Source of the DNA: Thermoproteota archaeon
Lineage (GTDB): Archaea; Korarchaeota; Korarchaeia; Korarchaeales; Korarchaeaceae
Direction of reading: 5' to 3'
NCBI GenBank assembly: GCA_003661365.1
Contig: QMVZ01000010.1
Span: 1-21,721 of the forward strand
Length of the DNA: 21,721 nt
In this document: one piece after another, positions 1 to 6,867 of the stretch
Layout: each line of letters opens with the position of its first letter
How positions within the stretch are numbered: the stretch's first letter is position 1
Notes under the pieces: generated by a model
The model's input: the letters and a program-made list of their open reading frames with translations, nothing else
Databases searched by the model: none
Told to the model about the DNA's origin: nothing
Made by a program: the position numbers and the translations under genes

Positions 1-464
1 ATCTTTATCTCTAAGGCTCTATCTTCGATCAAATCGAAGTAAATTCCCTCATCATGCCTTTTTCCTTCTTTAAGCATGAAAAATTCGACTTCTGCGCCCA
101 CGTTAAAGGTCAAACCCTGTTTACCAAGCTGGTCTGTTGATCTTCTAAGTAAAGCTCTTGAGTCCTTTTCAAAAACTTCGCCATTAGGCCTAAAGATTTG
201 GCAAAAGAAGTTTCCTATTACCTCTCCTTGATGTCTTGACGTGAAAAAGCTATTTAAATCGGGTTTTAGGCAAAGATCCGACTCTTCTATTCCAACAAGT
301 TCCAATGAGGATCCATCGAACCCTATTCCCTCTTCTAATGATTTTTCAAGGTAATTTGTTGGAATAAATAGCCCCTTGGGTCGTCCAACGATGTCAACAG
401 TCCTGAGCATCAAGAATTTGATGTGTTGTTCCTCGATCCTCCTTTTTATCGTTTCAACAGTCAT
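1..464 (-). CDS. glnA: Glutamine synthetase, N-terminal part (runs off the window)
   Basis: The minus strand encodes the first ~154 residues of a glutamine synthetase, the ATP-dependent enzyme that joins ammonia to glutamate in the cytoplasm. Visible marks are the beta-grasp N-terminus (IKFLMLRTVDIVGRPKG), FDGSS followed by IEESDLCLKPD, and GAEVEFFM, where the first catalytic-domain metal-binding Glu should lie, then IYFDL. The segment between FDGSS and IEESDL is shorter than the usual GSSxPGFxxI form, so a glutamine-synthetase-like paralogue (for example a gamma-glutamyl-amine ligase) is possible. I chose the ATG at 464-462 because it leaves about 15 residues before KF, as in archaeal homologues. 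A GTG at 482-480 is in frame and is an alternative. The gene is divergent from the HTH gene at 645. The 3' end lies outside the window. Confidence 0.86.
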   Translation of the reverse strand, partial: MTVETIKRRIEEQHIKFLMLRTVDIVGRPKGLFIPTNYLEKSLEEGIGFDGSSLELVGIEESDLCLKPDLNSFFTSRHQGEVIGNFFCQIFRPNGEVFEKDSRALLRRSTDQLGKQGLTFNVGAEVEFFMLKEGKRHDEGIYFDLIEDRALEIK

Positions 465-499
465 TTGCTCTTGAATTATCACCAATTTCCCCTAGAAGA

Positions 500-521
500 T
501 TTTGTTAAAGCCCAAACAAAA
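500..521. promoter_or_regulatory. Inverted repeat at the glnA promoter
   Basis: TTTTGTT (500-506) and AACAAAA (515-521) form a perfect 7-bp inverted repeat with an 8-nt spacer. It overlaps the best TATA-like segment for the leftward glnA gene (TTTAACAAA on the minus strand) and lies about 36 nt before its ATG. That is where a dimeric repressor would block TATA-binding protein. Nitrogen-responsive control is an inference from the gene; AT-rich composition makes chance occurrence possible. Confidence 0.35.
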
Positions 522-589
522 ATTTCCTTGAAACAAATGCATTACCATTTTCTTCCGTAACGAGATTCCGATGGCACAGAAGTAAAAAC

Positions 590-600
590 TATTATAATCA
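590..600 (+). promoter_or_regulatory. TATA-like box of the HTH/S-layer-like gene
   Basis: TATTATAATC lies about 50 nt before the start at 645. The predicted transcription start is near 620, giving a short leader of roughly 20-25 nt. Confidence 0.4.
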
Positions 601-644
601 TGTTTGTAATATTCAAAACACTGCAATAATACCTAGAAAAAGTG

Positions 645-1598
645 ATGGATATGAGCTTCTTTGTCGAAAGAACTGAGGAAGGTCAGAATGCCTATAAAAC
701 GTTTCTTATAGAAGATCCAAAGATGATCACAGTTCTTGGAAATGAAATAGCCCTCAAAATACTCAAAGAGCTTGGAAAGAAGCCTGCATGTCCGATGGAC
801 ATAGCGAGAAGCCTAACAAGGAAACTTGATGTTAGTGAACAGACGATTTATTACAACATTAAGAAGTTAGAAGCTGCAGGTTTAGTGCGAGTAGTAGCCA
901 CAGAACAGAGATCTGGAGCAGTAGCAAAGATATATGAGCCTGTAGCAAGTGTGATATCTATCAAGCTGTTTCCTTCTGAGCCTATCAAGGATTTGAAAGT
1001 TAGATCAGCTGAGATAGACTTCCTAAGACCTTTCATAAATGAGGGAGTTTTCGACTCCCTAATTATTCTAGGGAGCCCGGATCCTCACGGAAAGTATAGA
1101 TCTAGGGCATCTGATGGTTTTTGTGCAATAAACCTTGCGATGTTCTTTGGTCAATTCACAAGAGATTACAAAATCCCATTTTACAAGCTAGATACACAGG
1201 TTAGAGAAGTCGACCTAGAGAAAAACTTGGTAATTGTTGGTGGACCTAAGGCTAACATAGTAAGCGCGAAGATAAACGAGCACCTACCTATATTCTTTGA
1301 TTACTCGGAAGAACTCAGGGAGTGGAGCATAGTTTCCTCCCTATCGAAGAAGGTCTACAGAGAAAAACAAGTTGGCCTTATTGCAAGGATAGACAGTCCG
1401 TTTAAAGAGGATAGAGAGATCCTATTGTTTGCTGGGATGGGATTCAGGGGGACAAGGGCGGCAGTCCTGGGATTCATAAGACATCTCGACCAGATCCAAG
1501 ATGGAAATTCCTTTAACCCTAAAGTCATTGCAAAAGTGGTCAGAGGTGTAGATATAGATGCAGATGGGATAATTGATGATGTAGAGTTCCTTGAATAG
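645..1598 (+). CDS. ArsR-type winged-helix protein with S-layer-like C-terminal domain
   Basis: This looks like a DNA-binding protein with an N-terminal winged helix (about residues 30-105, including ALKILKEL, SEQTIYYNIKKLEAAGLV and a basic wing) typical of archaeal ArsR-like regulators. The remaining 200 residues carry motifs I associate with archaeal S-layer proteins: VIVGGPKAN (near 197-205), LLFAGMGFRGTRAAV (near 261-275) and a terminal Asp-rich DIDADGIIDDVEFLE. There is no signal peptide or membrane segment, so it is probably cytoplasmic. The function of such fusions is unknown to me; the domain may serve as a ligand or oligomerization module. Possible starts are GTG 642, ATG 645 and ATG 651; I favour 645. 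It is convergent with the methyltransferase, with only 16 nt between stops. Confidence 0.72.
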   Translation: MDMSFFVERTEEGQNAYKTFLIEDPKMITVLGNEIALKILKELGKKPACPMDIARSLTRKLDVSEQTIYYNIKKLEAAGLVRVVATEQRSGAVAKIYEPVASVISIKLFPSEPIKDLKVRSAEIDFLRPFINEGVFDSLIILGSPDPHGKYRSRASDGFCAINLAMFFGQFTRDYKIPFYKLDTQVREVDLEKNLVIVGGPKANIVSAKINEHLPIFFDYSEELREWSIVSSLSKKVYREKQVGLIARIDSPFKEDREILLFAGMGFRGTRAAVLGFIRHLDQIQDGNSFNPKVIAKVVRGVDIDADGIIDDVEFLE

Positions 1599-1614
1599 GT
1601 CATAAGGAAACAGA

Positions 1615-2412
1615 TCAAGGCGTCAAAACGGCTTTAAACAACTCTACTGACCTACCAGAAGATGTACAGCAAATTCCTTGCATCTTCTCTATCAGGATCT
1701 GAGAGAAGTAGTTTACGGCAAGTTTTTGGAATTCTGCAGGATCAAATCCCAAGTGAATATCCCCCATTTCCTCTCTGAATTCGTCAAACTCATGTTTACA
1801 AAGATCAACTACAATAACCCGTCCGCTTGGCTTTACACTCTCTCTTAGACTTGATAGTGCCTTTTCTACGTCAGTAACGTGGTGTAACGTGAGTATTGAG
1901 ATTATCACATCGAACTTATCCGGTAATGCAAAAAATCTTGAGGAGTATAACACGCTCTCTCTTATTTTCTCTATAATCCCGACGATTGGGACTATATCTC
2001 TTCTCTTAGATGCCAAAACCTTGAGCATCTCAGGAGTTAAGTCCATCGCAAAGAAGCTGGCGTTTGGTAGGTGCGACTTAATTCTATCCACAATTTTTGA
2101 TGTTAGAAGACCAGTTCCTGCTCCCACATCCAGTATATCCAACAATCCTGTATCAGATGGAAGAATTATTGATTCTAAGACCGAATTAACTATTCTCTCA
2201 ATGCCTTCGGGCCCGAAATATCTAAACAAAATTTCATCTCTCTTTTTCGCTTCTTTCAATGAGAAATGTCTGGCTTGATCCAAATAACCCTCTAAATTGT
2301 TTATTCTTAGTTCTGTGAGCAAGTCTTTGAGGTTAAATGACTCTAAGTATGATTGAACGCAACTGTACATCCCGAAAAGTTGCATGTATTCTTTAAAAGA
2401 CTCCTCTAGCAA
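1615..2412 (-). CDS. Class I SAM-dependent methyltransferase
   Basis: A 265-residue protein with a Rossmann-type methyltransferase domain in its middle. Motif I is ILDVGAGTGLLTSKI (residues ~93-107), which binds S-adenosylmethionine. It is followed by an acidic loop, FFAMDLTPEML (~120-130), the motif IV region DVIISILTLHHV, and SGRVIVVDL. This matches the Methyltransf_11/25 group, which acts on small molecules, lipids or quinone precursors, so the substrate cannot be named. The first ~80 residues are helical and probably form a substrate cap. The start is a TTG at 2412; an ATG at 2385 is the next in-frame candidate. It is divergent from the gene at 2457, with starts only 44 nt apart, so the two probably share a promoter region. 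Confidence 0.85.
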   Translation of the reverse strand: MLEESFKEYMQLFGMYSCVQSYLESFNLKDLLTELRINNLEGYLDQARHFSLKEAKKRDEILFRYFGPEGIERIVNSVLESIILPSDTGLLDILDVGAGTGLLTSKIVDRIKSHLPNASFFAMDLTPEMLKVLASKRRDIVPIVGIIEKIRESVLYSSRFFALPDKFDVIISILTLHHVTDVEKALSSLRESVKPSGRVIVVDLCKHEFDEFREEMGDIHLGFDPAEFQKLAVNYFSQILIEKMQGICCTSSGRSVELFKAVLTP

Positions 2413-2425
2413 AAATGCAAGGTCT

Positions 2426-2438
2426 CTTTTTATTTTTC
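2426..2438. promoter_or_regulatory. Shared TATA-like element between divergent genes
   Basis: TTTTTATTTTT sits in the 44-nt space between two divergent starts. Its centre is about 27 nt before the ATG at 2457, which predicts leaderless rightward transcription. Read on the other strand it gives AAAATAAAAA, which could position leftward transcription near 2405-2412 for the methyltransferase. Confidence 0.45.
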
Positions 2439-2456
2439 TAGATAACTTCTTCCTCG

Positions 2457-3266
2457 ATGAACGACCTCCTAGAAAGGGAACTCGAAGAGTACAAGAGAAA
2501 CCTAAGGAGGGGGTTTAAGATCATAGCGGAGGGCAGAGTCCCAACAAATGAAGATCTTATTAAGGAAGCCTCAGTTGATGCCGCGCATATTTTAGCTGAG
2601 AAAGGCATTGAGGTGTCCGATCCAGACGAGGTTCTCCGAATAGGGACAGAAAGGCTTACTAAGAGGGTAATTTCATTGGGAATAAAGGCTATGAATAGTG
2701 CTATAAGAGATGTGATTGGGGCCTCTGGAGTCGTAGGGACGGCCGCAGTAGCACTATTGATGGCTAAGGCAGGAACTAATACGAAAACGTCTGGGCTAAA
2801 GAAAATGTTGGATCTGATAAGGGAGAGAGGGGGAAGGGTATCGTCAGAGGAGCTTGTGGAGTATATTGTTTCAGCAGGGTTTGAAATCTCTAGGGAGCTG
2901 GCCGAGGTGAAATACTTTAGGGAGATAGAAAATCTGCTGAGGGAGAGGAAGTTAGAAGATAGGGTGAACGATATACTTCCTCCTATATATGAGCCTTTCG
3001 GAAGGATTGTTGGAGGCGGAAGACTAACTGGAAAGTTCGTGGTTGGAGAAATAATTGCTTTTGGAGGAGCCATTGGGCTCAGCGAATTGCTAGAGATAAT
3101 TGAGGAGTGGTCCGAAGGGAAGAAATTCTCCTCTTTGATAAAGAGTTTGGAACTGGCAACTCCTCCCATAATTTACGTTCTAGGGGAGATAGAAGAAGCA
3201 GGAGATAGGACAGCGCTATCAGTTCCATTCGCTTCAGCCTATCTGGCCTATATAAAAGGAAATTGA
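2457..3266 (+). CDS. Archaeal protein of unknown function, mostly helical
   Basis: I do not recognise this 269-residue protein. It starts with a charged helix (ERELEEYKRNLRRGF), then two further helical blocks. A Gly/Ala-rich hydrophobic stretch (VIGASGVVGTAAVALLMAKAG, roughly residues 86-106) is followed by a segment that could be a small helix-turn-helix (DLIRERGGRVSSEELVEYIVSAG). A second Gly-rich stretch, FVVGEIIAFGGAIGLSELL, comes near residue 200. Neither hydrophobic part is long or apolar enough to be a confident membrane span, and there is no signal peptide. The Lys/Glu/Arg-rich composition, and the serine-rich nonsense on the opposite strand, show that this frame is the real one. A TATA-like box 27 nt upstream supports the ATG as a leaderless start. 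Confidence 0.75.
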   Translation: MNDLLERELEEYKRNLRRGFKIIAEGRVPTNEDLIKEASVDAAHILAEKGIEVSDPDEVLRIGTERLTKRVISLGIKAMNSAIRDVIGASGVVGTAAVALLMAKAGTNTKTSGLKKMLDLIRERGGRVSSEELVEYIVSAGFEISRELAEVKYFREIENLLRERKLEDRVNDILPPIYEPFGRIVGGGRLTGKFVVGEIIAFGGAIGLSELLEIIEEWSEGKKFSSLIKSLELATPPIIYVLGEIEEAGDRTALSVPFASAYLAYIKGN

Positions 3267-3312
3267 TCATATGTTTTGTCTATAAGCTCAATAAAAATCT
3301 GTAGACATAGTT

Positions 3313-3328
3313 CTGCCTAGCAAGGCAG
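3313..3328. repeat. Short perfect hairpin in an intergenic gap
   Basis: CTGCCT (3313-3318) and AGGCAG (3323-3328) form a 6-bp stem with an AGCA loop. It lies 47 nt after the stop at 3266 and just before the TATA-like ATTTATTTA (3331-3339). It could be a terminator stem for the upstream gene or an operator for the protease gene. Confidence 0.35.
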
Positions 3329-3354
3329 GAATTTATTTAGAAAACAAGCCAGCA

Positions 3355-3362
3355 GGTGGTGA
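3355..3362 (+). promoter_or_regulatory. Strong Shine-Dalgarno of the presenilin-like gene
   Basis: GGTGGTGA ends 3 nt before the ATG at 3366. The match to the archaeal anti-SD is good. If the TATA-like box at 3331-3339 were used, transcription would start at about 3360 and lose most of this site, so a more distal promoter may drive the gene. Confidence 0.45.
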
Positions 3363-3365
3363 AAG

Positions 3366-4148
3366 ATGCAGATAGATTTGATCCTTCCTACAATATCCTT
3401 AGTCTTTCTAAACGTAGTAGTTTGGGCTTATCCACGAGTAGAACCCAGATTGAAGCGATTCATGGAGGGAGGAGAGTTTACAGTCAAGGATGCTTTGGGC
3501 TTGGCTGTAGTCTTGGCAGTCGCAATTGCTGTATTAGCCCTTTCGCCAAGCGCCCTCCTCTTAGTCCTCTCAATGATTGGAATAGGTTTCGTGCTTAATC
3601 TCACTTCCTTAATAGTTACAGGAAATCGGTGGGTTTCTGTGATTCTCCCAAGCATTTTTTACATATGTTTCTTCTTTTTCTGGAACCTAAAGCTCTTGAA
3701 CATATTTGCCATAATTTTGGCATTTGGAACCTCCTTGATCTTAGCAGGCGCATTCTCTTGGAGATCCTCTTTAGCTTTTATTGCAATTCTCACGCTGATA
3801 GATGTTATACATGTTTTTGGCACGAAAATGATGGTAGAAGTCGGTCAAAAAGGAGTTCAGCTTGGGTTACCTCTTATGCTTCTCTTACCAGCTTACCCTG
3901 CTAAAGGATATTTGGGATTCGGCTTAGGTGACTTGTTTGTAGCTTCTTTAATTACAATCAGGAATTGGGAAAAGTTCGGCGGGAGAGCAGGATTTGTAAC
4001 ATCAGTTCACATTGCTTTATTCTTGGGGTTGATGATACCAATAGTCGAAAGATTTGGGGCATTGCCCGCTACTGTCTTTATCTCCGCGGGTTGGATTACT
4101 TCGTATCTTCAAATGAGAATAAAAGAACGAAAAGCTAGAGATCTTTAG
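3366..4148 (+). CDS. Presenilin-like intramembrane aspartyl protease (A22 / PSH family)
   Basis: A 260-residue polytopic membrane protein with about eight or nine hydrophobic segments. The C-terminal half has the layout of GxGD aspartyl proteases. The first candidate catalytic Asp is D146 in LIDVIHVFGTKMM, which parallels the YDxxxVxxTKHM motif of archaeal presenilin homologues. The second is D189 in FGLGDL, and a PAL-like motif follows in GALPAT (232-235). In the family these Asp residues in neighbouring helices cut peptides within the membrane. The residue before the first Asp is Ile rather than the usual Tyr or Phe. Length is close to archaeal homologues. The physiological substrate is unknown. 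The ATG at 3366 is fixed by the GGTGGTGA site. The neighbouring peptidase gene at 4251 is transcribed in the same direction but 102 nt away. Confidence 0.8.
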   Translation: MQIDLILPTISLVFLNVVVWAYPRVEPRLKRFMEGGEFTVKDALGLAVVLAVAIAVLALSPSALLLVLSMIGIGFVLNLTSLIVTGNRWVSVILPSIFYICFFFFWNLKLLNIFAIILAFGTSLILAGAFSWRSSLAFIAILTLIDVIHVFGTKMMVEVGQKGVQLGLPLMLLLPAYPAKGYLGFGLGDLFVASLITIRNWEKFGGRAGFVTSVHIALFLGLMIPIVERFGALPATVFISAGWITSYLQMRIKERKARDL

Positions 4149-4175
4149 ATCCTTGTGCTTCTAACTCCCTAACCC

Positions 4176-4181
4176 TTTTTT
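4176..4181 (+). terminator. Oligo-T terminator candidate
   Basis: A run of six T's about 28 nt after the protease stop codon, preceded by C-rich sequence without a strong hairpin. Archaeal RNA polymerase can stop at U tracts alone, so this is a plausible terminator. Confidence 0.35.
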
Positions 4182-4250
4182 AGTCAATGCTCAAATTCTC
4201 TTAAGCATTAATTATTTATCGTTCCAATGCTCTAGCCAAGAACTGGTGCA

Positions 4251-4895
4251 GTGCGGTTGAAAGCACTTATCACAGGTTTCGAGAAGTGGGGTGAGGAGCC
4301 GGGAAACCCAACTGAACGCCTTGTAAGCATATTTGATGGGAAAAAGGTTAATGATATAGAGATCTATGGCTTTCTGCTTCCTGTTGCCTTTAACAGGGCT
4401 AGGAAAGAGATTGTATCAAAGATTGAAGAGATAAAACCCGATATAATAATTAACACTGGCCTAGCTGCCAGTAGACTTGTCATATCAATAGAGAGGGTGG
4501 CTGTAAACATAATTGATGCCAGACGTCCAGACAATGATGGTGTAAGACCAATAGACGAGCCAATAGATCCAGAAGGCCCCTTTGCGTACCCTTCAACCTT
4601 GCCTACAAGGAGGATTTTTGAGCGCCTAAAGTCAAGCGGAATCCCAGCGAAGCTATCCTATTCTGCAGGAACTTACTTATGCAATTTTGTCATGTACCTC
4701 TCTTTGAGAACTGTAGATAAGCTTGGAATGCAGTCTCTTGCAGGCTTCATTCACGTTCCACACACACCAGACTTAGCCGCAAAGAAGGATAAACCTGCAC
4801 CGAGCATGTCCATAGATTTGATGGAAAAGGCCCTTAAAATAGCACTAGAGGAGAGTGCTGCCCATTATCTCGATAAGATCAAAAGTCAGGGCTAG
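4251..4895 (+). CDS. pcp: Pyrrolidone-carboxylate peptidase (pyroglutamyl peptidase I)
   Basis: This 214-residue cysteine peptidase removes N-terminal pyroglutamate from peptides in the cytoplasm. All three catalytic residues of family C15 are visible: Glu81 in ISIERVAVN, Cys144 in SAGTYLCNF and His168 in GFIHVPH. Other family marks are the N-terminal LITGFEKWGEEPGNPT, INTGLAASR, and IDARRPDNDG followed by PIDEPID. Length matches archaeal enzymes such as those of Thermococcales. The GTG start at 4251 gives the expected N-terminus (MRLKALITGF). A TATA-like ATTATTTATC at 4211-4220 lies about 37 nt before it, which predicts a very short leader. Confidence 0.95.
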   Translation: MRLKALITGFEKWGEEPGNPTERLVSIFDGKKVNDIEIYGFLLPVAFNRARKEIVSKIEEIKPDIIINTGLAASRLVISIERVAVNIIDARRPDNDGVRPIDEPIDPEGPFAYPSTLPTRRIFERLKSSGIPAKLSYSAGTYLCNFVMYLSLRTVDKLGMQSLAGFIHVPHTPDLAAKKDKPAPSMSIDLMEKALKIALEESAAHYLDKIKSQG

Positions 4896-4943
4896 ATGTT
4901 GGATAATACAAAGAAGCAAAGAGAATAAACACTCCCTATAAAT

Positions 4944-5861
4944 ATGGGCAAGGTTCCTTCCAAACGATATAATTTGCCAGTTTCAAATAGGGCTATAGCT
5001 CTCGGCGAAGCTCTTCTCACCACGTTTCTCTGGTCCTCATCTTACGTCCTAATAAAGCGTGGTCTTGTGAACATAAGCCCTCTTCTATTCGCTGGCAGCA
5101 GATACTTTCTAGCCTTTCTATGTCTATTAACAGTTTTCCTTTTGACTAGGAAAACATTTCCACCCTTAGAAATGAAGGAATGGGCTTACCTCGCATGTTT
5201 AGGTCTTTCTGGATATGCAGGAATGCCTGCATTCCAGTTCTTGGGTTTACTCTATATTGGTGCAACTGATTCAGCATTTATCTCAAATTTTAATCCGCTA
5301 TTTGTGGCGCTGGTTTCATGGGCTGTGAAAAAGAAGTCTCCTAGAAAAATTCAGTGGGCTGGATTCATCGTCTCGCTAATTGGAGCCACAGTCTACTTCT
5401 TCCCTGAAATAGAGCTTAGATCAATGAATAAAGCCCTAGGTATGGTCTTCACAGCCATATCTGGTCTCTTTTGGGGAATTTACATGGTTTTAGCTGAAAA
5501 AAGAACTTCTGAAGTGTTGGATGTTTTAACGAGAACCACCATCTCAATGGGTCTAGGAAGTACTCCTCTTCTCCTCCTTTCCTTTGTAATTGAGGGCACA
5601 AGGCTTGCAAAATCATCTTGGATATACATAGTGTGGCTGGGAATAGTGAACACTGCCTTGGCCTTCACACTATGGATTCATTCTCTTGAGGAGCTAAAAG
5701 CGTTTGAAACAGCTGTTCTGCAGAACACTATGCTGATTCAAATAGCTTTGCTTTCCATGCTATCCTTGGGCGAAACTCTCTCTTCTAACAAGATAATCGG
5801 AATGATATTCGTACTTACTGGAGCTATTTTAGCCCAAAAGAGGACAAAAAACGACACATAA
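4944..5861 (+). CDS. EamA / DMT-family membrane transporter
   Basis: A 305-residue integral membrane protein with about ten hydrophobic helices arranged as two EamA repeats. The first starts at ALGEALLTTFLWSSSYVLIKRGL and the second at KALGMVFTAISGLFWGIYMVLAEKR. Each has the WGxxxxxxK-like N-terminal helix and a Gly-rich last helix (GFIVSLIGATVYFFP; GMIFVLTGAILAQKR). Family members export amino acids, nucleosides or other metabolites, or act as permeases; the substrate cannot be read from the sequence. A basic cytoplasmic N-terminus precedes the first helix. The gene follows pcp by 48 nt and may be cotranscribed, which would fit handling of peptide breakdown products, but that link is inference. 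Confidence 0.87.
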   Translation: MGKVPSKRYNLPVSNRAIALGEALLTTFLWSSSYVLIKRGLVNISPLLFAGSRYFLAFLCLLTVFLLTRKTFPPLEMKEWAYLACLGLSGYAGMPAFQFLGLLYIGATDSAFISNFNPLFVALVSWAVKKKSPRKIQWAGFIVSLIGATVYFFPEIELRSMNKALGMVFTAISGLFWGIYMVLAEKRTSEVLDVLTRTTISMGLGSTPLLLLSFVIEGTRLAKSSWIYIVWLGIVNTALAFTLWIHSLEELKAFETAVLQNTMLIQIALLSMLSLGETLSSNKIIGMIFVLTGAILAQKRTKNDT

Positions 5862-5899
5862 GAAACCAGTGAGTTTTCACAACGGATTCCTGAAGAACA

Positions 5900-6589
5900 T
5901 TATTCGCGCTCCATCAGGGGAACTATTCGCTCGAGTACATAGTTAATGAAGGTCTCCTCATCTATCTTACTGAAAATGGTAACAACGCAGTTTCTAGTGA
6001 GTCCAACAACCAATCCATATTTCTTATCCTCGAATACGACGTACCAAATTTTCCCATGCTTAAGGTACTCGTGGTATAAAGTGGTATCTTGGAGAGCGTT
6101 TCCATAAAGGGCTAGCTTGTTTATGTTAGGCAGATCAACCTGATCGAAGTAGATAACCTTAGTAGCCTCTGGATTGGATTCGTGCAGCTCTTTTAGAGTA
6201 TCATGGGATATCTTGGCTTCTACCACAGCTCCAGGACCAGGAATTATTATCTCACCAAGCTTTGATGCTATGTTGTTTGCTATTCTCCACTTCTCAACGA
6301 CGAAAAGCAACGTAGTTCCTTCTTTTTCTGTGAAGAAAAAGCCTGATTCCCTTGTGAAAAGGTTATATCTTAGCTCTCCTCTGTAAGTCGTAGGAATTAC
6401 TTTGTCTTCAGAGTAAATTCCCCACAAGAGGTCTTTCCTGAAGTCAAGCTCTCTTACTTCGCTCATTAACTTGATTTCTTGCTCTCCGTACTCTTCTACT
6501 CTTTCCATTTTCCAGTCTTTCAGTTTTTCAGCAATAAGCTCTAACGGAACTCTTTCCTCCAACTTGAAAAGCTTGCCTGCTAAAACCAT
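5900..6589 (-). CDS. Archaeal protein of unknown function (229 residues)
   Basis: I do not recognise this soluble protein. It alternates beta-rich and helical parts. A first block, KLEERVPLELIAEKLKDW, is followed by strands such as LLWGIYSEDKVIPTTYRGE, FFFTEKEGTTLLFVVEKWRIAN, KIWYVVFEDKKYGLVVGLTRN and CVVTIFSKIDEETFINYVLERI. There are no clear catalytic motifs, cysteine clusters, signal peptide or membrane spans. The pattern (strand pairs, and a C-terminal helix after an FSKIDEE turn) suggests a small sensor or adaptor fold, but this is a guess. ATG 6589 is preferred over TTG 6592 because a TATA-like TTTAATATTA at 6609-6620 (minus strand) lies about 26 nt upstream, consistent with leaderless transcription. 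It is convergent with the transporter gene and divergent from the SMC5-like gene. Confidence 0.72.
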   Translation of the reverse strand: MVLAGKLFKLEERVPLELIAEKLKDWKMERVEEYGEQEIKLMSEVRELDFRKDLLWGIYSEDKVIPTTYRGELRYNLFTRESGFFFTEKEGTTLLFVVEKWRIANNIASKLGEIIIPGPGAVVEAKISHDTLKELHESNPEATKVIYFDQVDLPNINKLALYGNALQDTTLYHEYLKHGKIWYVVFEDKKYGLVVGLTRNCVVTIFSKIDEETFINYVLERIVPLMERE

Positions 6590-6592
6590 CAA

Positions 6593-6867
6593 CCTAGGAA
6601 TTCGCAGATAATATTAAACAATATCCCGCAACTATCCAAGCCATTTTCTAGCTCCTATTAGAGGATTTTAGTCTTTTCTAGATTTAGGTAGCGATTTGTA
6701 GGCAAACTATAGGTCTACTACGAGGGTTTAGTCCGTAATGGAAATAAGAAGTTGAAGAGGAAAGAATAAGCTGAAGTTCAGAGGTACTCAAGCCTACAAA
6801 TCCTTTTTAGGTCAAGATAAGTTCATGTCTTTCGAGGTAGCAGAACAGCTTAACAAGGAGACCAACG
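6593..6867. other. Intergenic region upstream of the SMC5-like gene
   Basis: This 275-nt gap has no convincing gene. It holds the promoter of the leftward gene near 6609-6620, the 11-bp inverted repeat at 6693-6703/6792-6802, a T-rich CTTTTTAGG at 6803-6811, and the SD AAGGAG at 6855-6860 for the SMC5-like gene. A 25-codon reading frame from ATG 6825 overlaps the SMC5-like start in another frame and is probably not a gene. Confidence 0.6.
6693..6802 (+). repeat. Long-range perfect 11-bp inverted repeat (possible structured RNA)
   Basis: GATTTGTAGGC (6693-6703) is the exact reverse complement of GCCTACAAATC (6792-6802). The 88 nt between them hold no ORF. A T-rich CCTTTTTAGG follows at once, so on the plus strand the element would look like a ~110-nt RNA with a closing stem and a U-rich end. 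I could not fit it to tRNA, 5S, C/D-box or H/ACA RNA. Confidence 0.4.

Noticed and set aside
2438..3169. 243-residue reading frame on the minus strand opposite the gene at 2457
   Set aside because: Serine- and proline-rich, no domain, fully antisense to a frame with normal archaeal protein composition and a well-placed promoter.
6693..6802. tRNA or C/D-box RNA in the SMC5-like upstream region
   Set aside because: No tRNA arms or TΨC motif, and no paired C and D boxes with suitable spacing.
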